In this document: piece by piece, positions 10,807 to 21,321 of the stretch | Numbering within the stretch: the first letter of the stretch is position 1 | How the letters are laid out: each line of letters begins with the position of its first letter | NCBI GenBank assembly: GCA_009193035.1 | Contig: SWDT01000149.1 | Span: 1-64,000 of the forward strand | Direction of reading: 5' to 3' | DNA length: 64,000 bases | Source: Halicephalobus mephisto | Taxonomy: Eukaryota > Nematoda > Chromadorea > Rhabditida > Panagrolaimidae | Notes under the pieces: model-generated | Seen by the model: only the letters and a program-made list of their open reading frames with translations | The model's database searches: none | What the model was told of the DNA's origin: nothing | Program-made: the position numbers and the translations under genes

Positions 10807-11274
10807 AGAGGGTCTTGTACGATTTCAACATAACTTATCAAATGTTCAACTCTTAGGAATCTCAAATGCTCATGGAAATTATCAGTTGTATTACATTATC
10901 AGATTTAATAGTTGTTACAAAAATCATGTAATAGTCATACTTCCATTAGTTTTTGGGCCAAAAGTCATAAGTTTTCTGTGGGTGAATGAGATCCGTCACA
11001 GGTCTGTCATACAGCTATTTTGGGGAATCACGTTTTTCTTTGTCAAAGTTTTCTCAGAAATTTTTTCATCATTTCCGTCGGTATCTATAAAAGTTTGATA
11101 AATTATTATTATGCAACTCCGAATGAATGCTTTTATTCTAAAAAAAACTAGTGTTTAATCAATAATTATCAGTGTAGTTTTTGACACAAAGAAATTTTTG
11201 TTCATTTTCATCATTTTTGAATGTTTTAAGCATTTTATTGTTCACGTTCTGCACACAAAAATAAACGTAATTTT

Positions 11275-11660
11275 TAATTTAGTAAAAAGTGAAAATCATC
11301 ATTATTACTTTTTAATTTTCGTCATAAATGTCGAATATTCATAAAAATGTGATTGTGTTATATTTTAGTCACATTTCACAGTTGTTATGAAGCTAAAAAT
11401 TGTGTTTTTTGTGCATATTGGAGCTGTTTTTGGACAGTGATTTTAAAAGCTCCAGTAAATTTTGGACAGTGACTAGAAAGCCCTGATTTCAGTTAGAAAT
11501 ACTATTCAATATCTCTACATACAAAAATTTAATTTTTAATTTAAAAAAACTGAAAATCGTCATTACTTTTTAATTTTCGTCACAAATGTCGAATATTTAT
11601 AAAAATATAATTGTGTTACATTTTTGTTTTGAAATTGTTACAGAACCAAAAATGACGCTT
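11275..11660. mobile_element. Dispersed repeat family B, composite copy
   Basis: Contains ACAAAAATTTAATTTTTAATTTA, AAAATCRTCATTACTTTTTAATTTTCGTCA, AATGTCGAATATT and TGTTACA modules, inverted relative to the 13130 copy. It includes a central CTCCAGTAAATTTTGGACAGTGA segment. Other copies are listed at 13130, 38700, 45140 and 51018. Confidence 0.6.
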
Positions 11661-12394
11661 TTTTGTGTAGAGTTATTATGTACAAAGACACATTTGCAAA
11701 TTGTAGGAATCCTAGAGGCATAGTTCTGGAAACTAACTGAGGTATTTAAGCCCAGTAGATATCCCTCTTAAGGAGTCAGTAATTGAATTGGTCCTGTTGT
11801 TCGAAGTTAGATCAGTCGCCGTAAGGGTCCAAGTAAACGTGCCTATTTCCTACGGCCACGACGGGGACATTTATAAAGAACAAAAACCACAATTTTTCTT
11901 CAATAAAAAAGCTTTTTGTCGGAGAAATCATTGTCAGAATAAAAATCGGGGTTTTTGTTCTTTAGAAAATGCCTGGAAGCGTTCTTCAAAAAGCAAACGA
12001 TTTTTGAAGAAAGAAAATTCATTTCTGTCCAGTCAAATTTGTCAACTTTCCTGCGCAAAAACCTACAGTATCTTAATTGAGATTGTCTGATGAGATCAAG
12101 TTTATTTTGAGAACAATCAAACTCAAAACGAACATATTTTTGCAAAAAATAAAAATAAGTAATTTTCGAAAAATTATTTTTATTTCAATTATGGCTTTTA
12201 AAAATCCATCAGTAATTTGACACACGATAAACCTTTAGGGGATAGACAGGGGGTTTGTACTTCGTATGACCTTGAACTAGAAGTTTTTAGGTTTGTCCAG
12301 ACAGAATATAATTCTAAAAATTAATTACGAAACAACTAATGCAAAATCAAAACCGTCGCATAAATCATTTTTGCAGCAAGTTGTTAAAATTCGT

Positions 12395-12690
12395 GTCGGG
12401 ACCATTTTGTAAAAAAGTTCATTTATAATTTTTTGATATATTATTAATTTCGAAATCATATAAGATTGCAAAATAATCATCATGGATAAATAAAATCATA
12501 GACTATCATAATTTTCGAAAATTTCCAAAAATTCGTGTCGGGACCATTTCGTAAAAAAGTTCATTTATAATTTTTTGATATATTATTAATTTCGAAATCA
12601 TAAGATAGCAAAATAATCATCATGGATAAATAAAATCATAGACTATTATAACTTCCAAAAATTCGTGTCGGGACCATTTCGCAGAAAAAC
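12395..12690. repeat. Tandem repeat with TCGTGTCGGGACCA motif
   Basis: Units of about 130 bp begin AAATTCGTGTCGGGACCATTT and continue GTTCATTTATAATTTTTTGATATATT and AATAATCATCATGGATAAATAAAATCATAGACTAT. There are two full units and the start of a third. The TGTCGGGACCA core recurs singly near 53046 and, reversed, near 59993, with diverged echoes near 2180 and 2850. Confidence 0.75.
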
Positions 12691-13129
12691 ATTTTTAAAT
12701 TTTACAATAACATGACGTCATCTACTTTACTGTAATTTTAGATTTATTATTTTTAAATTTATGTTTCATCAGTTTCTCGTGATTTTTCTTTGAAAGAATC
12801 CAAATTTATCAAAGAAAACGTTGTTTGTTTGGTAAACGATCTTCATAAAGCGAAGCACGGAATCTGCGCCGACCACGTGTTTCTTTATTCGTTTTTTCTC
12901 GTGGACGCACCAATTACGTCCAGAAAGAAGTTAATTGACAAACACGAACTTTGAACATCACTGTTGAGACAGAAACTAGACTGAAAAAAAGGACCTGAAG
13001 AGATAGCCTGAATATCAGGGAGGGTAGGATACTGTAAGACATGAATGAGATATTCGATTGTCTTTTATGGGAGTGATATATACACAAAAAATTTATTTTT
13101 TGGTTTTTTAACAATTTCAAAATGTAATA

Positions 13130-13490
13130 CAATTATATTTTCATAAATATTCGACATTTGTGACGAAAATTAAAAAGTAATGATGATTTTCAGTTTTTTT
13201 TAATTAAAAATTAAATTTTTGTATGTAGAGATATTGAATAGTATTTCTAACTCAAATTAGGGCTTTCTAGTCACTATTCAAAATTTACTGGAGCTGTCAA
13301 AATCACTGTCCAAAAACACCTCCAATATGCACAAAAAACACAATTTTTAGCTTCATAACTGTGAAATGTGACTAAAATCTAACATAATCATCACATTTTT
13401 ATGAATATTCAACATTTGTGCCGAAAATTAAAAATTAATAATGACGATTTTCACTTTTTACTGGACCAAAAGGTAAGTTTTTTTGTACAG
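13130..13490. mobile_element. Dispersed repeat family B, composite copy
   Basis: Shares ATATTCGACATTTGTGACGAAAA, TAAAAAGTAATGATGATTTTCA and the central GGGCTTTCTAGTCACTATTC / TCACTGTCCAAAAACA segment with the copy in the ERAL1 intron (38700-39080). It looks like two monomers arranged around that centre. Non-coding. Confidence 0.65.
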
Positions 13491-14933
13491 TTGTCGTCTG
13501 TACCTTATTGAGTAAAGATTATTAATGTTTTTTGTTTTTATCCTAACAATCACAAAACAATGAATCATAAAATATTATTATTATAAAAAATAAAAATAAA
13601 CACTACGAAATTACTTTAAATTTCTAAAATATTCTAGAATTTTTTAAATTTTCGAAGGTTTTAATAAAAAAATTTCAAAAAATATTTTTACAGAATTTTC
13701 AAACTTTCATTCAATTCTAAAAACCATCATTTAATTTTAAATTTAAAAAAATTTGAAAAAGTTTTTTAAATTAAAACGCAAAAAAAAATAAACGATGAAA
13801 TTTCGCGTCGAGATACAGACGATTTTTTAAATTTCCGTGATTACGAAATGTCTCATTTTTCAACTTTTTTTGCATCATTTTTCAGCTAAAATTATTTTTT
13901 CAAAAGACCGAAAGGCCAAAAGTAATAAATCAAAGAAATCGCACTTTGATCTTTTCTGATTCGGGAGCTCCTTTATTTTCGACGGAAGTTTACCCAGAAG
14001 GGATATTCCTTCAGAATCCTTCTATTTTGAGATATTTATTTAAAGATTGCTTCTGGAACTCCTTTCTAACTTTTTTATTTTTATTCCTATTTCGCACTAT
14101 ATCAAAATTTACAAAAAATACAATTTCGAACTTAAATTAAATTTTTTATTTTAATTTTTTGCTTTTTTGATCCATCTGTTTCGTTGGTGACGTGCGTAGG
14201 TGTTAGCCCGGGTTGGTAACTCCTTTCTAAAGAAGTAGAAATTTTTTGGAATTTATGTTTTACAGTCTAACCTCGAGGGTCATTAATCAAGAGAAAATTC
14301 CCAATTTTGGAATCAAACTCGGCTTATCTTGATTCCCGTCAGTCTTCAAAAATCACAAATTTTGTCGAACCTGTTTCGAGTCTGATTTTTCGGGCTTATC
14401 GGTCTCAATCTTTTTGTTTTTCATGACTTGTAGAAAATACAAAAGAAAATCAACAATTTTTAAAAAATTAATTTTGAACAAATTATGAAACAAAAATAAA
14501 AATTTAAAAAAAAGTAATTTTGAACAAATTATGGAACAAAAATAAAAATTTTAAAAAAATTAATTTTAAATAAATTTTGGAACAAAAAATTAAAATTTAT
14601 TTTTTTTAAATTATTTTATTTTTGAATTTATTTTTTTGCAAAAGAATTTTCAAAAATCGTTTTTAAAACAAAATTGGAAAAACTATTGTTTCGTTGAAAA
14701 AATTTGAAAAAAAATAAATTGGAATTTAACAAATAAGAAAAAAATAAATTTTTATTGAATTTAAGCAAACTTCAAACATGTTAGCTTCCTTTCATCGGTA
14801 TTGAAAAAGTTGTTTTTATTATGAAATTTCGAAAAACTTTTTCTTTCCTGAGGCATAGAGGATCGGGACTAGAAATTAAAAATTTTTTGGGTTATAAACT
14901 CGGGAGAAATATTTATGTAAATTGGTTTTAAAT

Positions 14934-15540
14934 TTGGATTCTGATGGGTTTCTGAAGAACTGACTAACGAAACAGGTAGTGCAGTCATTGAGGTATTTCG
15001 AAATCGAATAAAAAGATAATTGATTTGCGGAAAACACCATCAGAATCCTTTGGTGGCTAATCTTAGATCCTCTAATTTTTCTCAAAAATTCTATTCCACA
15101 GTCAAGTGGATTCTGGGAGATGTCTAAAGAACTAACTAATCAAGCAAGTAATATGGTCAGTGAACTAATTTAGAATCTAACAAAAAAGTGACAAAAAGAA
15201 AATTGGCTTCCAGAAGTTCAGAATCTAAAGATGATTATAGTATTCGTGATTCTGATGGTATTTTCTAGAAATCAATTATCTTTTTATTTTTTACTAGATT
15301 TTGAATTAGTTCACTGACCATATTACTTGCTCGATTAGTTAGTTCTTCAGAAATCTCCTAGAATCCACTTGACTGTGGAATAGAATTTTTGAGAAAAATT
15401 AGAGGATCTAAAATTAGCCATTGAAGGATTCTGATGGTGTTTTCCGCAAATCAATTATCTTTTTATTCAACTTCGAAATACCTCACTGACTACACTACCT
15501 GTTTCGTTAGTCAGTTCTTCAGAAACCCATCAGAATCCAC
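14934..15540. repeat. Large palindrome, about 280-bp arms, foldback element
   Basis: Left arm (about 14934-15214) and right arm (about 15256-15540) are imperfect reverse complements. TTCTGATGGGTTTCTGAAGA and GTGGATTCTGGGAGAT of the left recur as TCTTCAGAAACCCATCAGAA and ATCTCCTAGAATCCAC on the right. The phrase GGAAAACACCATCAGAATCC occurs in the left arm with its complement in the right. A 40-bp centre separates them. No transposase was found, so it is a candidate foldback transposon or a source of hairpin RNA. Confidence 0.8.
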
Positions 15541-16161
15541 TTGACCGCGAAACCGGCCTAGTTTAGGTGTTCATTTCGCGATTCTGAAGCCCAACGTCAG
15601 ACCTGTTCATCAATCATTTACCCGGTTTCCAAATGATCAATCTGTTTCTCTCGCGGGGAATCCGAATAAAACTTTTCTCACGAGGAAAACGGAATTACGT
15701 GAAGAATCATAGAGTAACGTTATCTCAATAAAGAACTTTCAAAAATCGACATAATTTTTAGATAGAAATATCCGGGAAATCCAGTAATTTTCAATCATAA
15801 AACAAGTGAACCAAAAGAGATGGATGTGCACTTGACAAAGCCATTGCCTCAGGCTAACTGTTCGGCAAATGTTCCGAATTAACACATCATATCATCTCTT
15901 AAATATTTTGTTCACGTTTGGGTCACCATCAATAGGTTTGCAAAAGATAAAAATTGGGACCAAAAAACCACATCATAGAAAAAACAGGAATGGACAAAGT
16001 TCTCTCAACACGAATTTCTAAAATTTGAGGTTTCACGATTTTTAAAATCTCCATAAGACCTCAGAAACTTCCATAACCCCTTCAAAAACCCCAACACCAT
16101 TCGAAGGTTTCAAAAACTGAATTTTTAATAAATAAAAACTTCCAAAAAGTCCAAAATCCAA

Positions 16162-16853
16162 TCAGAAATCATCCTCTAGCACTCGTATAGCGTCATCGAC
16201 TCCTTCACCATTGAGGTACCCGTATTCCTTGAAATACGGATCTTCATCGACAAGCGGTATCTGACTCAAATTGACGTCATTTTCATCCACCTCCATCGTC
16301 TCCTCCGAGATCTCATCTTCTCCACTAAGACCCATCAAATCACACACTTCATATGGCACCTTATCACGCAAAAGGCCCATCTTCTCTTCCGTCAAGTACT
16401 CTGTTCCCATAACAACTACAACTTCCGATTGAGGCCATATTTCCTTGAAGACAACTTCACTTCTCTCCAACAATGGTCTCAATTTAAAAAAGAACTTTAG
16501 CCTCGGATTATCCAATTCCAACTAAAACCCAACGATGATCAGTAATCCCACATATAGAAACTCACAATAAACAATCCAAACTCTTCCCCAGCTTTCATAG
16601 GATCATATGTCAACGTGGAAACAAGATGGAGCATTTTCTTCATGACCTTGCCCTTATAGTAGTGCATCTTCAGTTGATCGAGAGTGCCCATACCTATTCT
16701 CCTTCTCGGGTTCAAGTTGGGTAAGATCTGAGGAGCCTCATTCCTTACCCAAATGACCGTTTTCCCGTTATTAACATCTTTGAGGACTAATTGAAACAGT
16801 CTATCTACAAGGTCTTGTTCTGTCGCCTCCTTTGGCCGTAAAATCAATTTCAT
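16162..16853 (-). CDS. Unrecognised 215-residue intracellular protein, downstream gene of the SRRT operon
   Basis: Two exons, 16566-16853 and 16162-16521, are joined in phase across a 44-nt intron. The protein starts MKLILRPKEATEQDLVDRL, has a compact N-terminal region rich in Lys/Arg/Leu (LNPRRRIGMGTLDQLKMHYY), and a strongly acidic C-terminal third (GEDEISEETMEVDENDVN...RVLEDDF). There is no signal peptide or membrane segment. Its ATG lies 157 bp downstream of the SRRT stop on the same strand, with TTATCTTTGGTTAG in the gap as a possible trans-splice acceptor, so co-transcription with SRRT is likely. I do not recognise the family; the operon partner hints only loosely at nuclear or RNA-related work. 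Confidence 0.8.
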
Positions 16854-17010
16854 ACAAAAACAATAAAACCGTTTACGTTAAGAGAGGGTATAAATATAGA
16901 CGGTATCTAACCAAAGATAAACCGAGAAAAGTTAAATAGTTATACTCATTCAAAAGAGGTCGACCAAAATTGATTGAACAACACAATAGCCTGAAAGCGA
17001 GGCAATATGT

Positions 17011-19315
17011 TCACTCTTCAGGGGCATCGAGATCACGATAAGAAGCTTGATGACGTCTTTCACCACCAAAAACACGGCCACCACCTCGACCGAAGGCGCT
17101 ACCGCTGCCGAAACCTCCACCTCCGCCGAACCGCGGGAAGTTGCGTTCCGTCATGACGACTCTGTCTCTTGGGCGAGATTCTGTCTGATCACTTGAAGTG
17201 TTCGGTGCGCCGGATGACGAGGGAGTGTTGGCTGGGCCCTTGAGTGCTGGATCCATCGGTCGATCAGGATCAGAAAGGTAATTGTTATAGCAAACGGCGT
17301 TGTCCCGTTCTTGATCCAAACGCTCTTGGTGCTTAGAAGTCAAATGCTTATGAATGAACTCGGCTCCTTTAAACTTCTTTCCAGAAAGTGGGCATAACCA
17401 TTTTTCCTTCCCAAGTTCAACAGTATTTTCTTGGATAAAATCCTCAACGGCTTTGTCAGGGTCTTTCTTTCCCCACTTAGCAAGTTCTTCTTCACTCGGG
17501 ATGTCAATCTTCAACAAAGCTTCGAAATGTGAAGCAAATTCCTTGGTATACTGCTCAACTTCCCCAGGGGAAACAGTAAGATCAGAAGCTGATCCGTCTT
17601 GTCTGCGTTTTTCATCAGGAAGAGGTCCGCGGATATGCATCATACCAAGCCTAAAGACCACCATTAATTACCGAATGCAAACAATGCCGTACCTATTAGG
17701 TAAGCTATCCTCATTAGGATAAGACGTGTGTGCATAAAAATCAAAGGAATGAACAATACGAAGATACAACACTATCTTGTCCAGAGCACTCAACATCTGC
17801 TCATCGACTTCCAAGACGTGCTTTCCAGATTCCTCTGGAGATCCTTCGTTGCCCAAAAGAGCATCTTCTTCGCCATCAATTTCATCGATCAAGTAATCAG
17901 TAATTCCCATCAAAACTGGGTTGATACTCTTACTGATTGCAACTTCGAGATCAGATGGAGGTTCTGAAAGGACAGACCATGAGAAATTCAATAAGGAAAG
18001 CCTCACCGGAAGAATCGTGTAACTGGAAAAGATTATTCTTGAAATCTAAAACGACGACTAGCTTGGCAGCCAACTTCAAATCACTCTGAGCAACCGATCG
18101 GTGCTTGGCCAATCCACTGACCCAACGGATTCTCCGACGGATATCTCTGTTGACAGCAGCACCAAGGTCGGCATCACCGATCTTGACTCCCTTCAACGCC
18201 CAGAATATCTCCTTCACATTCACATTCCTTCTGTAAGTTGCCCATGCCCGTCTCACGAAGTTCTGCTCAGGGATCGGCTCAGAGAAGCCTAATCTCAGGA
18301 ACCCAGGGTGCTCTTTGCAGACCTAGATAAAAAGATAATCAAAAACTCGTCCCCTAGAAGACCTCACTTTTTCCAGTTCCTCAACGGACACTGATGGCAA
18401 AATGTTCTTGAAACAGATGCTTGATGTTTTGTGCAATTCGTTTTTTCCATCATTGCCATTGCTATTGGACTCTTGCCTTATGTCTTCTTTGCTCAAAAGC
18501 TTTCTAAGCTCAGTAACAGCCTCATCAACGAGGTTCTCGTTGCGGGCAGCTTCAATGTCTTCATCTGAGCCGTCTTCGAGCTTCACAACGGCTTAAAAAC
18601 AACAGGTCACTTAGACCAATAAACAATAAACAAACCAATATCTAATAAATGTAGAATCTGCTCAGTGTTAGTGTAATCCAGAGAAATAGACAAATCGCCG
18701 GTAGCAAATAAATCGTTGAATACATCTAACCGTTTTTTCAACGCTGCCTGGCGTTCTGTCTGCCGCTCCTCGAACTTTCCGGCAGCATAACGCCTGAGAA
18801 ACCAATCTTCGTTTTTGTGAGCGTTGAAGAAACGCTGCAGTGCGTTCTTGTAGTACTCTGTTTTATACTCGTTGTACTTCTTGACTGCCTCGGCGTTGTC
18901 GGTAACCCCGTCCTCCTGAGTCATCAAGAACTTGCGGAAAGTCATCAACGGCTGGATAGTATTCGCGTCGTCTTTGGAACTGAATTCTGGATCGAATGTA
19001 TCACTTGCAGACCTGAAAAACAGTTGCTCCGACGTGTCGAAATCTCACGAACTCACTCAAATCTCCCTCTTTTTGCATTCGGTTCATCGTCTCTCCTGAA
19101 GGGTCGTTTGTTGAATCCACCACTGTAACCGTTTGACGGACCATCACGTCTCACTCTGAAAGACGACAGTCAATCGATATATGAAAACCAAAGAAATCCA
19201 TGATTTATGCAAACCTGTTGTCCCCAAAATCTTCTCTTCCACGCGGTCTTCCAAAATCACGCTCTCTCGGAGGAAACTTGTCACGTTGACGAGAATCTTC
19301 AGGACTATCGAACAT
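17011..19315 (-). CDS. SRRT: Serrate/ARS2 RNA effector protein
   Basis: Orthologue of ARS2/SRRT, the nuclear zinc-finger scaffold that links the cap-binding complex to miRNA processing, RNA decay and transcript maturation. Seven phase-consistent exons, 19215-19315, 19057-19155, 18636-19012, 18368-18591, 18007-18322, 17693-17963 and 17011-17650, give 675 residues. In order: an Arg-rich disordered start (MFDSPEDSRQRDKFPPRERD); the SERRATE/ARS2 N-terminal fold, which contains NAHKNEDWFLRRYAAGKFEE; an acidic linker; the helical core with RRAWATYRRNVNVKEIF; and a C2H2-type finger (WLCPLSGKKFKGAEFIHKHLTSKH). A Gly-rich RG tail ends SYRDLDAPEE, the ARS2 C-terminal signature that binds the cap complex. 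It shares a 360-bp divergent promoter with MRTO4 and precedes the gene at 16853 in a probable operon. Confidence 0.95.
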
Positions 19316-19675
19316 TTTGGTCCCCTGAAACGAGCAAAATCAGCGAAAAACAAGCAAAAACTACAAACAACGGATTGATGCAAAAAACACACGTAGTTTT
19401 CTTTGTTTTTCGGGCGTTTTCGGTTTAAGACTTACAGGATTCCTTAGTTAAGAAGTAGAAGCAGTAGGAAACGAAAATGGTAGTGGAAAACAGAAAACAC
19501 AGAGGAAACAGAAGATAAAGAAGACTCCGCGCGGGAAGGCAAAATCGGCGTTGCTCTGTGCATGAATGTTCGCGTCGGGAGCACTCGGCCGCAATACGGT
19601 AGTGCACATCTTTCTGTTTTTCTATTTCCGTTCCTCCACTTCAGAGTCTAATTTCTCGTTCGTTTTACTTTGAAA
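19316..19675. promoter_or_regulatory. Divergent promoter between SRRT (-) and MRTO4 (+)
   Basis: The two start codons are 360 bp apart on opposite strands. The interval is less AT-rich than other spacers, contains CGCGGTCT/GCGCGGGAAGG and CGCGTCGGGAGCACTCGGCCGC, and has no TATA box in an obvious position. Each side drives a probable two-gene operon of RNA or ribosome-related genes. Confidence 0.6.
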
Positions 19676-20426
19676 ATGCCGAAATCTCGTAGAGATAAAG
19701 AAGGTAAGCATATTTCGCGTATTTTTGATATATGGAATTTTACTTTTTCCCAGTTTCCTTGACGAAAGTGAAGAAGACAACAAAAGAGAACAAACAGAAT
19801 CTTATCCAGCAAGTCCAACAATGCCTCGGTCAGTACCAACATATTTATGTCTACAATATCGACGCCATGAGGTCCGTGAAGATGATCGAGGTCAGACAGA
19901 AACTCAAGGAATCCACGAGGTTTTTCTATGGGAAAAACGGAGTGATGGCATTCGCTCTCGGTCGGGACCCTGCTTCGGAGAAGGCTCCAGAACTCCACAA
20001 GATTAGCAATGAATTGAAAGGCCAATGTGGATTAATGTTTACGAATCTCGACAAAAAAACAGTTCAGAAGTGAGTTTTTCCTTGATTTCTGCGTGTTTTA
20101 CTTGTTTCTTCAGATTCTTCGGAAATTACTCGGAAATAGATTATGCCAGAGCCGGACAAGTTGTTGAAGAAGAAATAAAACTCGATGCTGGACCTTTGCC
20201 ACAGTTCCCTTTCTCTCTTGAGCCTCAGCTGCGGAAACTCGGTTTGCCAGTAAAGCTCGAGAAGGGGGAAATCCAGTTGATTGACGACTTCACTGTCTGC
20301 AGAGCCGGCGATAAACTAAATCCAGAACAAGCCAAGATTCTGAAGCTACTGGACCACAAACTCTCGGAATTCAAAATCAAATTAGTTGCTCATTGGTCCG
20401 AGAAAGACGGATTTTCACGTCTTTGA
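19676..20426 (+). CDS. MRTO4: mRNA turnover protein 4 homologue (ribosome assembly factor)
   Basis: Nucleolar paralogue of ribosomal stalk protein P0 that holds the stalk site on pre-60S particles until P0 replaces it. Exons 19676-19703, 19754-20069 and 20114-20426 give 218 residues. The N-terminus MPKSRRDKEVSLTKVKKTTKENK is typical of the family. It is followed by the P0-like core (YVYNIDAMRSVKMIEVRQ, FFYGKNGVMAFALGRD, GLMFTNLDKKTVQKFF), the inserted domain, and AGDKLNPEQAKILKLL near the end. The first exon encodes only nine residues. It lacks the acidic stalk tail of true P0, as expected of MRTO4. First gene of a probable operon with the gene at 20552. Confidence 0.95.
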
Positions 20427-20551
20427 GTTGAACGCGGTAATTTGTTGATTTTGAATGAAATTTTATTAATTTTTGTCTCTGAACTCATGGTTGATGGTTT
20501 TAGAACCACTGTACTTCGAATTTGTTGTTTATCTTAGATGAGTTTTTTAGG

Positions 20552-21013
20552 ATGATCAGTCCGAGAAGGTTTTTCATACCCCAACTCAGGCCGTCGACAT
20601 CCCTTCTCTTCTTTTCCACAAGAACGGAAGCTCCTAAGAGGGAAATCAAGTTCAGCGAAACCAAAGCCTATCAAGGAATCGACAAACGAGAGTTTAATTT
20701 GAACAAATCCACCTGGAAGCCAGATTACTACTCATCAAGTTCTTACAAAAACAAACGTCTATTGTCAGCCCTCCTTAGTTTGTCTGTAACTATTCTCTAC
20801 TTTGGGTGGTTTCGAGAACCAAATGATTTGGACGATATTCTGAGTGCCCCTCCGCATTTGCTTGTATCCAACCTGGAACGGAAAATGCTAAAAGACGAGA
20901 TCGAAAAAGCAAAGAAGGCTGGGAAGGATACATCATTACTGGAAGCGGAGCTGGAGTATGTGACTGTCAAAGAAGCTGCTTTGAAAGTTCAGTTTGAAGA
21001 CAAAAAGAAATGA
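20552..21013 (+). CDS. Small mitochondrial single-pass membrane protein, unrecognised
   Basis: A single exon encodes 153 residues starting MISPRRFFIPQLRPSTSLLFF. The Arg-rich, acid-free start looks like a mitochondrial presequence. One transmembrane helix (LLSALLSLSVTILYFGWF) is followed by REPNDLDDILSAPPHLL and a charged helical tail (LKDEIEKAKKAGKDTSLLEAE). The layout of presequence, one helix and an acidic motif beginning FREP resembles small respiratory-complex assembly proteins such as the CCSMST1 group; that is a weak guess. The start is 125 bp after the MRTO4 stop, with TTATCTTAG and TTTTTTAG just upstream of the ATG, which fits a downstream operon gene. Confidence 0.8.
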   Translation: MISPRRFFIPQLRPSTSLLFFSTRTEAPKREIKFSETKAYQGIDKREFNLNKSTWKPDYYSSSSYKNKRLLSALLSLSVTILYFGWFREPNDLDDILSAPPHLLVSNLERKMLKDEIEKAKKAGKDTSLLEAELEYVTVKEAALKVQFEDKKK

Positions 21014-21321
21014 TTCTAATTGTGACAACGGTCAAGTAGGCATGTAATTTATTAGGGATTTTATAAATTTTTATTTGCATTGGAAATTTCGATACGAGAA
21101 ATCAAGAAAATTGCATAGCAGTGAATAGTCGATATCTGTTATCAGTTTTTTGAGACGAAGGAGAGCATTGAAATGTCTTTTTTGTTTTATTGATTCTGAA
21201 ATAATGTTTGTTGTCGGTATTCAACATCTGAATATTAATGGAGAGAAGTTCTTCCAGATTTGTGACTATTAGTTACTAACTGAAAAGTACAGTACTAGGT
21301 TTGAGAATAACGTCACTTTAG
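21014..21321. other. Spacer before the HSP70-like gene
   Basis: It probably contains the 3' UTR of the mitochondrial protein, the promoter and an unidentified first exon of the HSP70-like gene. An ATG GAG AGA AGT at 21238 opens a short frame (MERSSSRFVTISY) that does not join obviously to the acceptor at 21321. Confidence 0.4.

Larger units (their letters stand above)
10276..16161. other. Gene-poor, repeat-rich interval
   Basis: Nearly 6 kb without a supportable gene. It contains the tandem repeats at 10570-10806 and 12395-12690, two copies of the AAAATTACG-ended repeat (11275-11660 and 13130-13490), poly-A/T-rich sequence at 13600-14760 and the palindrome at 14934-15540. Short open frames here (for example 11788-12090 and 13946-14140) show no coding signature or splice context. 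Confidence 0.6.
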
